DNA of 64,000 bases from Telmatactis stephensoni. Its lineage: Eukaryota > Cnidaria > Anthozoa > Actiniaria > Isophelliidae. The DNA lies in assembly GCA_029948255.1 (NCBI GenBank), contig JALIZF010001016.1:1-64000 (forward strand), written 5' to 3'. Below the pieces are notes generated by a model that was not told where the DNA came from, ran no database searches, and saw nothing but the letters and a program-made list of their open reading frames with translations. Position numbers and translations under genes: made by a program. Shown piece by piece: positions 21,011-33,312 of the stretch. Positions within the stretch are counted from its first letter, which is position 1. Each line of letters starts with the position of its first letter.

Positions 21011-21120
21011 ATATTTCTATATAATGCTGAAGTTATTCTTGTTCAAAATATCGAAGTAAACCACAGGAAGCCCAATAAGCTCGGCGTCTTAGAAATAAAG
21101 GAAGTGAAGGTAATTATATT

Positions 21121-21356
21121 AGGGAGTTTAAGCAGGAGCCGTTTTTGTCAACACGGACGTCACACGTGCGTTTTCGTTCATCCGTTCGCCGTCATAGATG
21201 AGGTTGCTGTTCTTAATAGTAGAAGATGAAAAAGCCTTAACTGACCTTCTGCTGTACGAAAACGGACACATCATCTATGATGGCGAACGAATGAAGAAGA
21301 ACGTACACTGTGGTGGCGCGTCCGCGTTGACAAAAACTTCTCCTGCTTAAGCTTTC
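21121..21356. mobile_element. Inverted-repeat element
   Basis: Left GTTTAAGCAGGAGCCGTTTT / TGTCAACACGGACG pairs with right CGTCCGCGTTGACA / AAAACTTCTCCTGCTTAAGC. About 235 bp, MITE-like. Confidence 0.7.
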
Positions 21357-21839
21357 TATAGCTAATATCCACATTCACGACATTCACGGATATAAGCAAT
21401 GGCGCGCTCAGTTTGGTTCTTCTGCTACTACTAGGCTATCAGCTCATACACCATGAGTAGAGAAGTAAACAAAATGGCTCCACAATAACTTAATAAAATA
21501 AACAAAAAAATCATGTTATATTACACATTTTTACTCTGGAAATAATATCAAAGCGACAAAATAAAGATGACTTGAGAAAAATTTCAAAAAATGAAATTAT
21601 AGATGACTTAAAACATTAGTTTTCAGTTCAACTGTATAAAAACACTTGTCTCGAAGATTCAAGTTTGTAAAACTTTATATCGTAAAAAATTCCAACTTTT
21701 GCACGACAACTATGTCGAAATTTAGAACTGAACCAGGAGAAGGCCGGATAGTATTACATAATTCACTGTTCTACCTTTGCTGAACTTAACCTTATTTTCT
21801 TGACGTCTTTGTAAAGAGTTTTCTGTCAAATCATAGCCA

Positions 21840-21945
21840 GTGTTCACTGTTTGCCGTGCCGAGCGTTGTCGACACTGTTGTTTGTCGTAACCGAGCGTTG
21901 TCGCGGCACTGTTGTTTGCCGTAGCCAAGCGTTGTCGACAGTACA
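21840..21945. repeat. Tandem repeat, about 35 bp unit, three copies
   Basis: Three units each with CACTGTTGTTTGYCGT followed by GAGCGTTGTCG (or close variants). The 137-residue minus-strand open frame over this repeat has no supporting features. Confidence 0.65.
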
Positions 21946-22349
21946 ACTGATTGATGAAATGAAAAACTAAAAAACCGACTCTTTCGACTGAATTTATACG
22001 TACAAAGTTTTCATGTTGATCGCTGGCTGTACGCGCGCATGTTTCTTTTGAATCTGACGGCGGGAATGTTTTGCGTCGATAAGAACGAAAATTGTTTATA
22101 TTTTGTATCCAGTGGATGTGGATATAATAAAACAATTATTCCTGCACTCAATTTCGTCGAACATATAGCTAATAGCCATGGCTATGGCCTCATGCACGAC
22201 TCTATATGATTTCGTTGAATGATTGTTAAATGTATGTCATGGAGCAAAAATAAAGCCTTTTCTTCAAGACTCAAGATGCAATTGTTTACGATAAATCTAA
22301 TAGTTATTGTCGCTTTTAGCTTATGACCGATTATAGGTAAAGCACCATA

Positions 22350-22669
22350 AGACAGGACAAAACGGATTAATATTAATTAATCGATCTGTGGATTGTAATA
22401 ATAATAGATGATTAAAACATATTATATAATATAATCCAGCATATCATCTGGAAACTTAATATTAATCCGATGATCAGATTAATTTTAATATGATGGATAA
22501 GCGCGCGGGCAAAATATCATGATTCGGATCATATATAATAGATTATAATAATCCTATTACTGGATTATAATAATAAATTACTGGATTACATATAATAATC
22601 TATCACTGGATTATAATAATCATTAAGATTAAGATTAATCTGATTAGTATTCATCCGTTTTGTCCTGAT
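22350..22669. mobile_element. AT-rich inverted element with CAGGACAAAACGG ends
   Basis: The left end GACAGGACAAAACGGATTAA pairs with the right end ..CATCCGTTTTGTCCTG. The interior is packed with GGATTATAATAAT and its complement. Similar blocks recur at 42568-42668. Confidence 0.7.
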
Positions 22670-22904
22670 AAGAGCGATTTTAGTGAATCTGCCGTACTAC
22701 TGTGATACGTACAGGAACAGCGTGACATCTACTTCTTGTTGCTATTCCATAGTCACAGCTGTAAATGTGGTATTGGATATTCACACATCTATACTAGAAG
22801 CACTGAAACTATTGAGAAGCTATGAATCAGGATCGATCAAAGGTACAAAGTGGAAAAATGACTGATGAGTCCTAAAAGTAGTGATTTTCAGGAGGGGGAC
22901 GTAA

Positions 22905-23075
22905 TTAAGGGTTTGCGGTGATGCGGTTTTGCGCTATTTTGATGCGGTTTGGCGGATTTTTATCCTAACCTGCGGTTTTGCGGTTTTGACTTTAGATTTT
23001 GAACACGGGTATGCGGTTGGGGGGATTTTGACGATTTTTGTTGCGGTTTTTTCTCAATTTCGTTTGCGGTTTCTC
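22905..23075. repeat. Degenerate GCGGTTTTG-rich repeat
   Basis: At least nine GCGGTTT copies at irregular spacing, most joined to TTGATGCGG or TTTTGACG. No coding sense. It is a distinct composition block in AT-rich surroundings. Confidence 0.6.
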
Positions 23076-23079
23076 TACC

Positions 23080-24340
23080 GCCCTTACGACCCCTTCTTTC
23101 AGCCTTACCGAAGATACTCCCCCGGTGAGAATAATGAACCTAAAATGGTATATAGACCCGAAAAGGGCCATGTAGCTAAGGCCAACATAAAACGCCATCT
23201 CTGATACTTCGATTTCCGACATGCAATCATGAAATGAAACTATACAAGAAATCATCCTGTATAGAGATCTTGTGTTTTTACGAAACAGGTTTGCGCTATA
23301 GATGACTTCTTATGCTTATAACGATTGCACTCTAACATTTTTTTGGAGAAATTTTGCAAGTATCATTATTAGCATCGTAAATGTAGCTGGGTTAGGGGAT
23401 GGGCGCGTTTTTATGGGGTTGGATGAGGTGGTTGAACCTTGTGGGGACATTATGTCCTTTTGTTCTCAGCTGGAGTGCTTGGCTCGATTAGCTCCGCTAT
23501 TCCAAGCAACTGCGCTCTTTCAAAAGGAAAAATATATATAGATATTGTAACGTAAAAGTAACATATGGGCGAAATAAACGAAATTGCAAAATTGTTCGAC
23601 TGTCTGTATGTTTCATATGAATCTCTAAATAAATAAATGTTTACGAATACTTAAAGCAAAATTGTATTGTTGATGTGCGAACCATTTTAACAATAATTTT
23701 TCACAAGCTACTTTGAGTAAGCAGCGTGAATCAGTCGATGTCTATTTTAGCACATGAATACGCCACTTAACTATATATAAGTTATATTAAGCAGACAGCA
23801 AGACTCTTACATTCCCCCCTCCCCTCCCCCAAGTCTTTTTTGGGGTAAGGCTATCACCCCCAGAAAAGACCTTGGTGAAATTTCTTATCCAAAACAACTC
23901 CGCCAAACTGATTTCTCGCCATAGCAAGTCAGATTTCGAAAACTTTTATATCGGACTATATCCCCGTAGGGTAATACTTCGCCAAATATCACCCTGTGAT
24001 AAATTTATATAAATTTTCTTTTTTCCTTCATTTTATTTACTAGGAAATGAAAATACCACAGAGTGCGAGAGAAAACTTTATTGCCAATACAAGTCATTGA
24101 AAATTACTTGATAGTCGAGACCTGCAATTATACTCGAACTCGGTCGTCGATGTATTTGCCGCCTTTCATTTTCATTAGCGGTTGCTTTAGTTCTCTTTTA
24201 ATTGCTTTTCTCGAGTCAATACAAGTCGATGAGGTTAATTTTAAATGTGAGGAAAACAGCTTGATAAAAATCAAACTATAAAAGATTAGAAATAAAGAAA
24301 TTGAGTTCATCGATAATTTAAACAGAACTGAGCGAATAGC
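23080..24340. other. Non-coding stretch
   Basis: No gene, repeat family or RNA could be supported here. Confidence 0.4.
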
Positions 24341-24344
24341 AATG

Positions 24345-24745
24345 CAAACATCTTTTTTATACTCATTGTTTTTCTTTTTCTCTTTTTATGCTCTTTTTCT
24401 TCTTTTTCTCTTTCTGGCCTTCTGGCCTTCCTTCCTTGCAAACATCTTCTTTATACTCATTGATTTTCTTTTTCTCTTTTTATGCTCTTTTTCTTCTTTT
24501 TCTCTTTCTGGCCTTCCTTCCTTCCTTTATTCAACCGTTTCCTTCCTTTCTTAATTCCGTCGTTTCTTCCTAGCTTCTTACGGCTTATTTTCTTTTTCTT
24601 TTCTTCATTTTTTTCTTTTCGTCTTTCATTATTTCTTTCGTTTCTTTTCTTCATTTTTTCTTTTCGTTTTTCATTATTTCTTTCGTTTCCTTCTCTTGTT
24701 TGCGTGAGTTTGTTTGTTTGTTTGTTTCCTCTAGTCTTAGCTTAA
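24345..24745. repeat. Polypyrimidine tract with nested tandem repeats
   Basis: About 400 bp, almost all C/T on the plus strand. A ~94 bp unit (CATCTTYTTTATACTCATTG..) is present twice, at about 24348 and 24442. A ~50 bp unit (CATTTTTTCTTTTCG..) occurs twice near 24607-24690. A smaller (CTTT)n tract follows at 24860-24945. Confidence 0.85.
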
Positions 24746-24945
24746 TTTCCTCATAAACTTTATTGAACCAAACAAACGTTGTTTTGTTGTTGCATTTTTG
24801 CAACTAGCCTTTGAGAGAATCATAAAAAGTATTACACAGTATTAAGGGTTTCCGAACGGTGTTTTCTTTCTTTCTTTATTCATTTCTTTCTTTTCCTTTC
24901 CTTTTCTCTCCTCTCCTCTCCCTTCCTCCCCTTTCCTTTCAGTCC

Positions 24946-27615
24946 TTTGTTGTTCCTGTTTTGGTAGTATTTGTTTTATTTTTCTTAAGTCCTTACTAGC
25001 TAAATATCATTTTCAGCAGACTCTAAATTTCGTAAATAAAAATGTGATTGTTATCAACAATATTTGATAGAGACCGACTTAGTGCAAATAAAACCTTCTC
25101 TTGCTTCCAATATACAGGATCAATAATGCCATGTTAACGTCCTTCTCCGTCACTTACAAATAAAATATTTACTTAAAACGTAGTAGACTTCAATCTTATG
25201 TGTATTTTCAGTTGTTCTTTCAGATAATTCTACTGTAAAATAATAAGATTTTAACAAAGTAGAACAACTTAACCTGAGAAACTTAATAAGCTGAAAAGCA
25301 AAGAACAAATTTACATATATTATAAATTTTATCAGCCCTTTTGAGTTTTACTTATCAGATTTGATGGTACAGATACTACTGCGAAAGGTTTAAAATCAAA
25401 TACAAAACAAATGACTCATGTGAAATTCAAGAAAATTTATCTCGTGGTTGTCCCTTGAGCTAAAATCTGATTATTGCATTTATGCGGGAAGTACTTGCCG
25501 TTAAGCTGTTTACTCACTATGGACAAATGCGGTCCTACTTCAAGGCAAAAATGTCAGTCTTTTTTAAGGCAAAAACTGTCAGTCCAACTGAACTTTTTAG
25601 TAATTAGAAAAGCACAGGAATCCCGCACAACAGAAGGCGAGCTTTTAAAGTTGCAGCTTTCTAGATTTACTTTCTTTGAGCACGGCTTTACAGTCAAGTG
25701 CAATTTCTTCTTCATTTTTGATCCTAATAAGATCAGGCAAATACGATTTTTTCGACTTGAAATTTTATATAAAAGAAGTGGGTTACATTGGAAGCAGCTG
25801 TATTTAACAAGAGACTCTAAAGTCCTGTCAAAAAAAATCATTATATCTGGCTAACGGCAAATAAAAGGAAATAGAATCCATATATCAAAGGCCAAGACTC
25901 AATTACCAGCAAAACAAGTCATTTGCACAGCACGTCAGCCGTGACATCGGAAATTACAGACAAAGAACGAAGTTTGCGCAGAAAAGACATAGATGAACTC
26001 AAGTAACTCAAGTACGAACAACAAGCGGCTCTCGGAGCTTATCGTAAACTGGCTTAGCGGACTTTTTCCGGACAATTGAATGTTAAAGGTAAGACAATTT
26101 ACTAAAATGTTCTGTATCTTAAACAATTCGCATTAAAGCTGGCATGTATAGATTTGATGCAATACAAATTTTCGTGGTTTCAATTCGTGAAAATCGAGGT
26201 CAATTTTGATATCAAGCTCTACACACATTGAACTAGGGAATACGTTTATTAAGAGAAAAACTATTCAAAGGAAATAGAATATGGTAAACAACACTAATTC
26301 ATAACTTCTAAAATGCACTGACTTTATTCTGTTTTAGTCTATTTGACACATCCGCCTTCTTTTTCAATGTATGGTCTTGTTCAGTCTATTCCATGTTTGT
26401 ACAAACAAACATCTCAGTTGGGTCTGTTGCATGAATATATTCATATTCGCTTTAATATGAGTTTTTAAATCATTCCACTTCTTTTGGGCCTTATACGGAA
26501 ACACAATCCACAAACCCATAATTTAAGGATGCGTCAAAAAATAAAACAATAAAAAAATAAAATATAAAATAAAAACGCGAGCAGATTCAGTGAAAAAAGA
26601 ATTTTAGAAAGTAAAACGATATGTAGAAATGCAATGTAGAACAAAAATTCATATTTATCCGATCATCACTCCAACTTGATACTAGCTTCAAAAACGCGAA
26701 AACAATTTTAAATTGCTAAGTTGCGCAGCTATTTTCTTACTTTTTTTCCTATTTTAATTTTATCCCTTTTTAAAATTGCGACATTTTTTTAAAGTTTATC
26801 GAGCCTCAGTCTTTTGTCTCAGTTCATTCCTTTTTGTCGTGTTTGATTTTCAAAAATGAATTTGCTGGTAGAAATTAATCATGTTGAACTCAATCCCGCC
26901 GACGAATTCCAAATTAAAAACAATATGTCTAATAAACGATGATATTGAATCTGTCAAAGCTAAGGCCTAAAGGACTTGGCGGACTGTTTCTACTCAATAT
27001 CTATAGAAAGAAACCGTCTTTTTCGCAGTTTCCTCGAACTTCGATCGGAAGTAGAATTCCTCAATCACTCACGCTAGCCAAACGAAGACAAAAACCAAGC
27101 GAAAAATCAAAAACAAATGTCAGTATCTCTAACGTTGGTTTAATTTATCAGTTAAAAATCGAAAACTGCATAACACACCTTCCGGTTAATTTTAAAAATG
27201 TCTTAACCATCTTGTTATGTAAATATATCGTTTTGATTAGAGTTTCCATGGAATGAAATGTAAATGAATTTTCAGTCCCACAGCTGCGTTTCTCAATTCT
27301 GCTTTTATAATTCTTGAATTTTATCCTTACGCTCTTCGTCTCCCTTTTATTTTTTCCTTCTTTCCTCTCATTTGTTCCTTTTCCCTCCTTTAATCACCAG
27401 CTTTGAGTTCATGAAAGCCCTATTAATACCGATCTAGCCGGAAAAAAAACCTTAAGAAACTGCCAGTTGTCTTAAGCCATGGATTAAGACTAATCGGTCC
27501 CTTTTCGATTCAAGCAGAAACGGACACTTAGTGTAAAATGTGTCGGAAATTGCCCCTAAAATCTGCTGCTTTCACGTGGAAAAGAACTTGACAAAGCCAG
27601 ATGATTCAACCAAAA
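24946..27615. other. AT-rich non-coding stretch
   Basis: Open frames of up to 126 codons occur but show no domain, splice pattern or conserved composition. Nothing else was recognised. Confidence 0.4.
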
Positions 27616-27617
27616 CG

Positions 27618-27838
27618 AGTGCAAAGGCGTTCCAAACTAAATTGGCTTTTTCCATTTTATTTATTTTTACTTCATTTTTGATCTTTTTTTTTCATTTGGC
27701 GAATTTCTAATTAAAAAGCCTGATTGTCAGTTATCTGTTTATCCACTGGCAGTACGCGTACGATTTATCTAAAAAACGTTAACTTGGTAGAAATTTTCTA
27801 AAATGGAAAAAGCCAATTTAGTTTGGAACGCCTTTGCA
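27618..27838. mobile_element. Inverted-repeat element with near-perfect arms
   Basis: Arms of about 40 bp, GCAAAGGCGTTCCAAACTAA and on through ATTGGCTTTTTCCATTTTA, match the complementary right arm without an obvious mismatch. About 220 bp, non-coding. Confidence 0.75.
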
Positions 27839-28414
27839 TATAAACAGGTTAATACAATTAAAATTATATATATTCAAAAACACCGGCTTCATTTTTATCT
27901 TCCATGATAAAACACTTATATGCAATATTTGAATAATGGATTCGGTGATCACAATTAAAGCACATATATCGGGGCTCAGTTTCGTATTTGTGGCGGTTTA
28001 TATTACTTATTTGCTTTAAGAAATCATGGAGTATGGAGCTCTGACGAATTGCATAGTTAGAATACAGTCCATAAGGTCGTTGTGGCAACGAATGCCGAAT
28101 AGCAACAACAACTGCAAGTTTGAATATACTGAATAACTAAAGAACATCTACGCTAAGAACCAACAAACGTCTGAAAAAAAAAAAAGAATTTTTCAATGTA
28201 ACTCAAGATATCAGTTGTCTTTTGGCAAATCCTTTCTTTAAAAGTATCAGTAAAAAACGAAATACTTATTAGAGTTGTCATTGAACAATCAGCTCTTTTC
28301 AGTCAACTCAAAAGAATTATATAAAGAACATGAATGTACGTAGTACAATGGTTCACATATCTACTTAAAACGGTAAAACGCTGGAAATGCTCGCGACCGC
28401 CACTTTTCTGAAAT

Positions 28415-28505
28415 AGGCCATTCATTTATTCATTCATTTATGATTCATTCATTTCATATTCATTCATTCTTTCATGATTCATTCATTCATTTATTCATTC
28501 ATTTC
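28415..28505. repeat. (ATTC)n microsatellite
   Basis: CATTCATT-type repeats with TTTATG interruptions; a shorter block recurs at 28655-28672. Confidence 0.85.
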
Positions 28506-28654
28506 AAACCACCTATCTTGGTTAGCCAGACATAGTTATTATAGGTGGCCTGTACCCATAATTCTGTTTTAATGTAATATTTCTTTTAAACATGAAAAAA
28601 TGTAAATATTGTGGTACTAAATAAAGACATTGTTGTTGTTGTTGTTGTTGTTGT
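28505..28654 (+). mobile_element. LINE/SINE 3' tail
   Basis: Non-coding sequence ending ACTAAATAAAGACATTG(TTG)n, the usual 3' end of many non-LTR elements. A related reverse-oriented tail is at 50318-50440, and another, ending ATAATAAAGACG, at 31320-31435. Confidence 0.5.
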
Positions 28655-28679
28655 TCATTCATTCATTCGTTCATTGAGG

Positions 28680-30330
28680 TATTTCAAGTAATGTTTACAT
28701 TCACCAGGGCTGTAACCCGCTGAGGGTTTCTGCAACAGATGAAGATGTTCCACGACTCTGGAAGTTAAAACAATATACTCCGAATACTGCCAATATCGAT
28801 AACCTGATATATATGGCTTTAGAATTGCAAGAGTTTCTAGTAAATGTGATGAGGACGATAACCATTCTCGAGTAAAATTAACTTAATAAGGTTCTAAAGT
28901 AACCATGCAAAATTGTTTCCCCTAACATACTGCAAAAAATCATGCCCGCTGCAAAACCCGACCATATTTTTTCTTTAGTAAGGCAAAAGAAAAAAAAGGT
29001 TACGTGACTGTTTTCTTTAAATTTAAATATTCAACATTGGTGGTCAAACGGTAGCTAGTCAGGTTTTGTGGGCATGATGTCGTGCAGTATATATGTTAAG
29101 AGATACCATTTTGCCTGGTTCTCTTGGAGCCTGAAGTTACACTCGCCACCGCATTTTATTCTTGAAGATTTTATGGATTATGACGTCATCAGGTCACGTG
29201 ACATCACAGAGTACTGTTAGAAAATTAAGTTTATATCGAATTTTACATCTTAGTCAAGAAAAATTGTGATTTTAATAGTTGTTCTCTACTCTAGAGAGAA
29301 TTTTTTTCCAGAAATTAAGGTCGAAGTCACGGCTGATAGAACTCGAGTTTATAACAATCAAGCTCCAGGCTCTACGGAACTGAATATAATTAACTTAGTT
29401 GACTCGATCCGGAAAAGAGACTAAGAGATATAGAAAAAGTGGCAGAACATTGATTTGAGCAAATTAGATATCTAATATAAATGACTCTTGTAGAATTGCT
29501 ATACAATCAATTTTACTGACTATTTCGTGGTTTTAGAACGCCTGGTAATATATGCATTAGGAGCACTTACAGGTGCTAAAATAAGACGCCATCTTATCTT
29601 AGACGCGATTTAATCATGCGCGATTCTCCGTATAAACGACACTTTTTATCCAAGACGCGAACAAAATAAAAGCAACTCGGTACGCTGTTCCTTGATAAGT
29701 CGCGTCTCTTGCTAGGCTTTAATGATGACCACCGCTCCAGGTCCAATGCTCCTTTATACCACACAGGTTGTAGCTCATTATAGTAATTCACTGTTGGCTA
29801 TCTAATTAGTTGACATTTATACGTGCTAAGCTTGTAATTGCTTTTTGAAAAATGGTCGTAATTAATTAGACTATAGCTATCATTATAGTAATTGAGCAGT
29901 TTTCATACAACTAGGAACACATCACGACAATTAAGGCATATTCTAAGCAAAAATTCAAATGCTATTAAGTTTCATAGACAACACGGCACCACAACACCCT
30001 GGTCTGTCTGCGCATGCACGAGATTGTCAGGCTTTGACTATCTATCTAATTGTATGGGCAGAAACCCTAAGGCTGGCGTACGCTTCGCTTATTGTTAGAA
30101 AGTTAGATTTGAAGTCAGTGCTATGAAAAGAAGCGGTACGTATATATACACGAGCTAAACTGTAAAGGTAAAGCACTGATATTTAGCGTGGTAGTTCCTT
30201 TAGCTGTAGAAGCTAGTCTCCCAGTAAGCCGGCGGTGTGTTGTTTGCCCCTTCTTTCCATCAGTTTAAGGGTATAGTATTTAAAGCTACTTAAAGCTACA
30301 CAGAATGGAAGAAATGTCGAAACAAGTGTC
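28680..30330. other. Non-coding stretch
   Basis: No gene or repeat family recognised. Confidence 0.4.
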
Positions 30331-30334
30331 AGTC

Positions 30335-30410
30335 ACTAGGAATCGAACCCGGGACCGGCTCTAGCAATAGAAAGCCGCGCACTAACAAACTGAGGTATAC
30401 TCGCTCCCCA
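30335..30410 (-). ncRNA. tRNA-like sequence
   Basis: Minus strand: GAGTATACCTCAGTTTGTTA resembles an A-box region and CCGGGTTCGATTCC is a good B-box, at roughly tRNA spacing. No clean full cloverleaf could be drawn, so a degenerate tRNA or SINE head is more likely than an active tRNA. Confidence 0.4.
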
Positions 30411-31000
30411 AATGGTTTCAAATGATGCACGAAAACGGATCAGACAAGGGATCGGAAACATTCAAAGTATGGAGACGGGGTGGAGACGAGCTTTTATCTT
30501 TTGACATGACTGTACAATAGCAGGAAGAAATCATGTCGGAAACCTGAGAAATTACATTCGTACAGTTGTTCACAGTCTAAACCTTGACATACAGCTGCCA
30601 AACACTTCCTACGGTAAATACAAACCGTACATAGAACTGGGATGAAATAGGTTTTTTTTTGTTCATTAAAAAATGAGATTTATTTTGTCCTAGTACCGTG
30701 CCTTTTAACTCGTGGATTGCAAATAAATTGTAAACTCTTGCCTTCTAAGAAGAGGGTCTCAATGGAGGTATAGCTTTGACGGTTGACAGTTAAAATTTCA
30801 AATAAATATTACTAACCAATAGTTAACCATCAGTTTTTATGAAATTACATCGCTAGTTACTGTTGGAACTTGTTGTCTAACATGCCCGTTTCACTCTTGT
30901 ATTGCGGTTTAATATTTGACCAGAAAATAGAATGAATATGTTGTATTAGGTGAAATTCGATATGGTGAAGGATTAGTTCCAGGCCCGTCGCTTGGGGTGA

Positions 31001-32492
31001 TTCGAAGGTTCGAACGAATCCCCCCTCCCTTCCCACAGGAAATAACCGCTTAGCTTAGCCTCACTAGTACTTTTCCTTAAGAAACTACAGTCACATTGTT
31101 GCATTTCTCTCTTATTGAATAATAGTCTAAAGTTTCACCATTTTTAGACTGCGAGCATCCCTCCTTTTTCCTCCAGAACCAGTAAAAGCGAGCGCCAAGA
31201 ATACCTGGACGAGCGAAGAATGGGGGCGAGTATTCTTGGCGCTCGCTTTTATTGATTCTGGAGGGAAAAGGAGGGAGTGCTCGCAGTCTAACCATTTTTA
31301 CTTTAGCTAGTTCTTCTTATTTTTTTTGTACATTATTATCACTGTAAATCCATTATTGTCATTGCTGTAAATTATCTCTGAAAAACCCTTTGCAATTGGG
31401 ATGAGATAATAAAGACGTTTTGTATTGCATTGTAAATGAACTTTGGTAAATGCTAGTGAATTATGGTTTTATCAAAATAGACAACTAAAGTTTGATTTAA
31501 AAAAAGAAAAAAAAGAAAGACGAGAAAAAAAAAAAACTGAAAAAAAGATGGGCCCCCGAGTCGGTTTCGAACCCGGCTCTTACATCTGCTCATTTGCTTC
31601 ACAGTTCAAGGGTTTTCCAACTGCGCCACGGGATCACATAATTTGCAAAACAATAGATAACTAATTCACAGGATACACTAGGTTATTTTGTCCTCCAAAT
31701 CCCTCAGTAGACCAGTTAGCCTAGTGGTAAGGTTCAGTCATTTACGGCCTAGGATCCGACTGTTTCCTCCCTCTTTGACTGCGAAGCTCGCTGCGTTCTA
31801 CCGGATAGCGCGGAAGGGGCCGAAATCTCCATCCTATACGTAACATGCGATGATTCAGCGATTTGTCTGGATGCATGGCCCGATTTTTTGGGTTTGACAT
31901 AAAATTTGCATACTAATTTCTTTGGGTAATGGGTTCGAGTCCTGCCTGCGCCAACAACTAATTTCTTTTTTTCTTTTTTTTTCTGTTTTTAATTGATTCT
32001 ATTTCTCTTCTCACCCTGTCTTGGCTAAAATTCAGGTTTCAACGACTGATAAAACTACATAAACTCTTTACATTAGTTTGATGCTTTCAAATTTTGCGTA
32101 ATTTAGAAAAATATGCACATTCCTTGACTGATAAGAGTTATCTAAAAATGTTTCATTCCGGGCCACTTTCCAAAAGCCAACAGGATCTCTGACACTTATA
32201 CAGGTCAATCCCAGCCGAAAATGGTGAAAATCAAACCTCTACTATCAATATGCTTGCGACGAGCCAGCAGTTCTGAACACTGAATATGAAGTATTTTTAT
32301 TGAAATAGTGATCATGAAATTGTTATGTTTTGAAAAATACGCGCATTTGGAAAAATAACTTAGAAAAATTGTTTCAGAGTGTATTTGAAGGTTGATCATT
32401 TTGACGCTTGACGGTTAAAATTTCCCTCATTTGACGTTGCTACATTTGTAGTTAAAATTTAGGCCGTTTGACGGTTAACCCCATTGAGACTC
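31001..32492 (+). repeat. 1.4 kb dispersed repeat, copy 2
   Basis: Partner of 17047-18530. It is interrupted by about 320 bp (31115-31435) absent from copy 1. The insert contains an inverted-repeat element (31145-31293) and a LINE-like tail ending ATAATAAAGACG. Confidence 0.75.
31145..31293. mobile_element. Inverted-repeat element
   Basis: The left arm AGACTGCGAGCATCCCTCCT pairs with the right arm AGGAGGGAGTGCTCGCAGTCT, continuing into GCGAGCGCCAAGAATAC. About 60 bp arms, short loop. A possibly related element with CTGCGAGCA ends is at 60678-60797. Confidence 0.7.
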
Positions 32493-33110
32493 TATAAGAA
32501 GAAATGTATGGTATCACACAACCACCGTTTGTATCGAGGCTGAATAGGTTCTTGTATATTGGTTGCTTAATTTGCTAAATTTCAGCCTGGAGGTTCTTAA
32601 TCTGCAATTTCTTTAATATTGACCCTGAGGGGACTGAGAATGAAAAAGGGGAAAAAGAGGAGTTGATCACCGCTCTTCCCCTCCTCTCCCCATTCTCCCT
32701 CCTTTCACTTCTTCTAAACAGGAAGCCCCAAAACAAAGGAAACCCACAGTAAACCCACAGAGGTAGGGGATTGCCAGCCCCAACAGCTGTCCGCTGCTCC
32801 ATGCATTTTTTTGTAAATTCTATCATATTTGAATGGCTGTAAGCCGTTCAATATTGACTCGATTAACCCCAAACTTCAGAATTTTGTATAGCTCGTTGTG
32901 TTCTGTCTGGCTATGTGGGCCTTTTGTTGTTTATCGCAATTTAGGAACTTGTACCCAGTCCCCTACTCGATATGAAAGTCGACACAGAACACAGAACGCA
33001 CTTTCCACGATTTTTAAATGAAAATTGCTGTTTTTAACTCATCGTTGAAAATTTGTTTCAGGTGAACTGTAACGTAGCTGACTGAGGTGAAATCAAAGTA
33101 ACTAAATCAT
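32493..33110. other. Non-coding stretch upstream of the GPCR
   Basis: No exon could be supported between the repeat and the GPCR promoter region. Confidence 0.4.
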
Positions 33111-33120
33111 AAAAAAACTC

Positions 33121-33300
33121 GTCATAGCAGCGCGGAAACATCGTCATCATAGCAACAGACTTCAACCGCCGTTAGATCGCAGTGACAAAGAAATAGCATA
33201 GCAGAAAATACGGTCGTCATAGCAACAGTCGAAACCGCAAAAACGGTTGTCATAGCAACGAACACAGTCACCAGAGAAACACGCGATACCATAACAACAG
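33121..33300 (+). promoter_or_regulatory. Cluster of X-box (RFX)-like sites before the GPCR
   Basis: GTCATNATAGCAAC-type motifs at 33143-33156, 33213-33226 and 33246-33259, and a weaker CCATAACAAC at 33290-33299, all within 170 bp of the ATG. RFX factors bind GTNRCCATRGYAAC, and the 3' half (ATAGCAAC) is well matched. They may simply be a decaying minisatellite. Confidence 0.4.
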
Positions 33301-33312
33301 CTACAAACAGCA

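Noticed and set aside
21722..22135. 137-codon minus-strand open frame
   Set aside because: Covers a 35 bp tandem repeat; no recognisable protein features.
25474..25854. 126-codon open frame
   Set aside because: No domain, no neighbouring exons and no codon bias; expected by chance in long AT-rich sequence.
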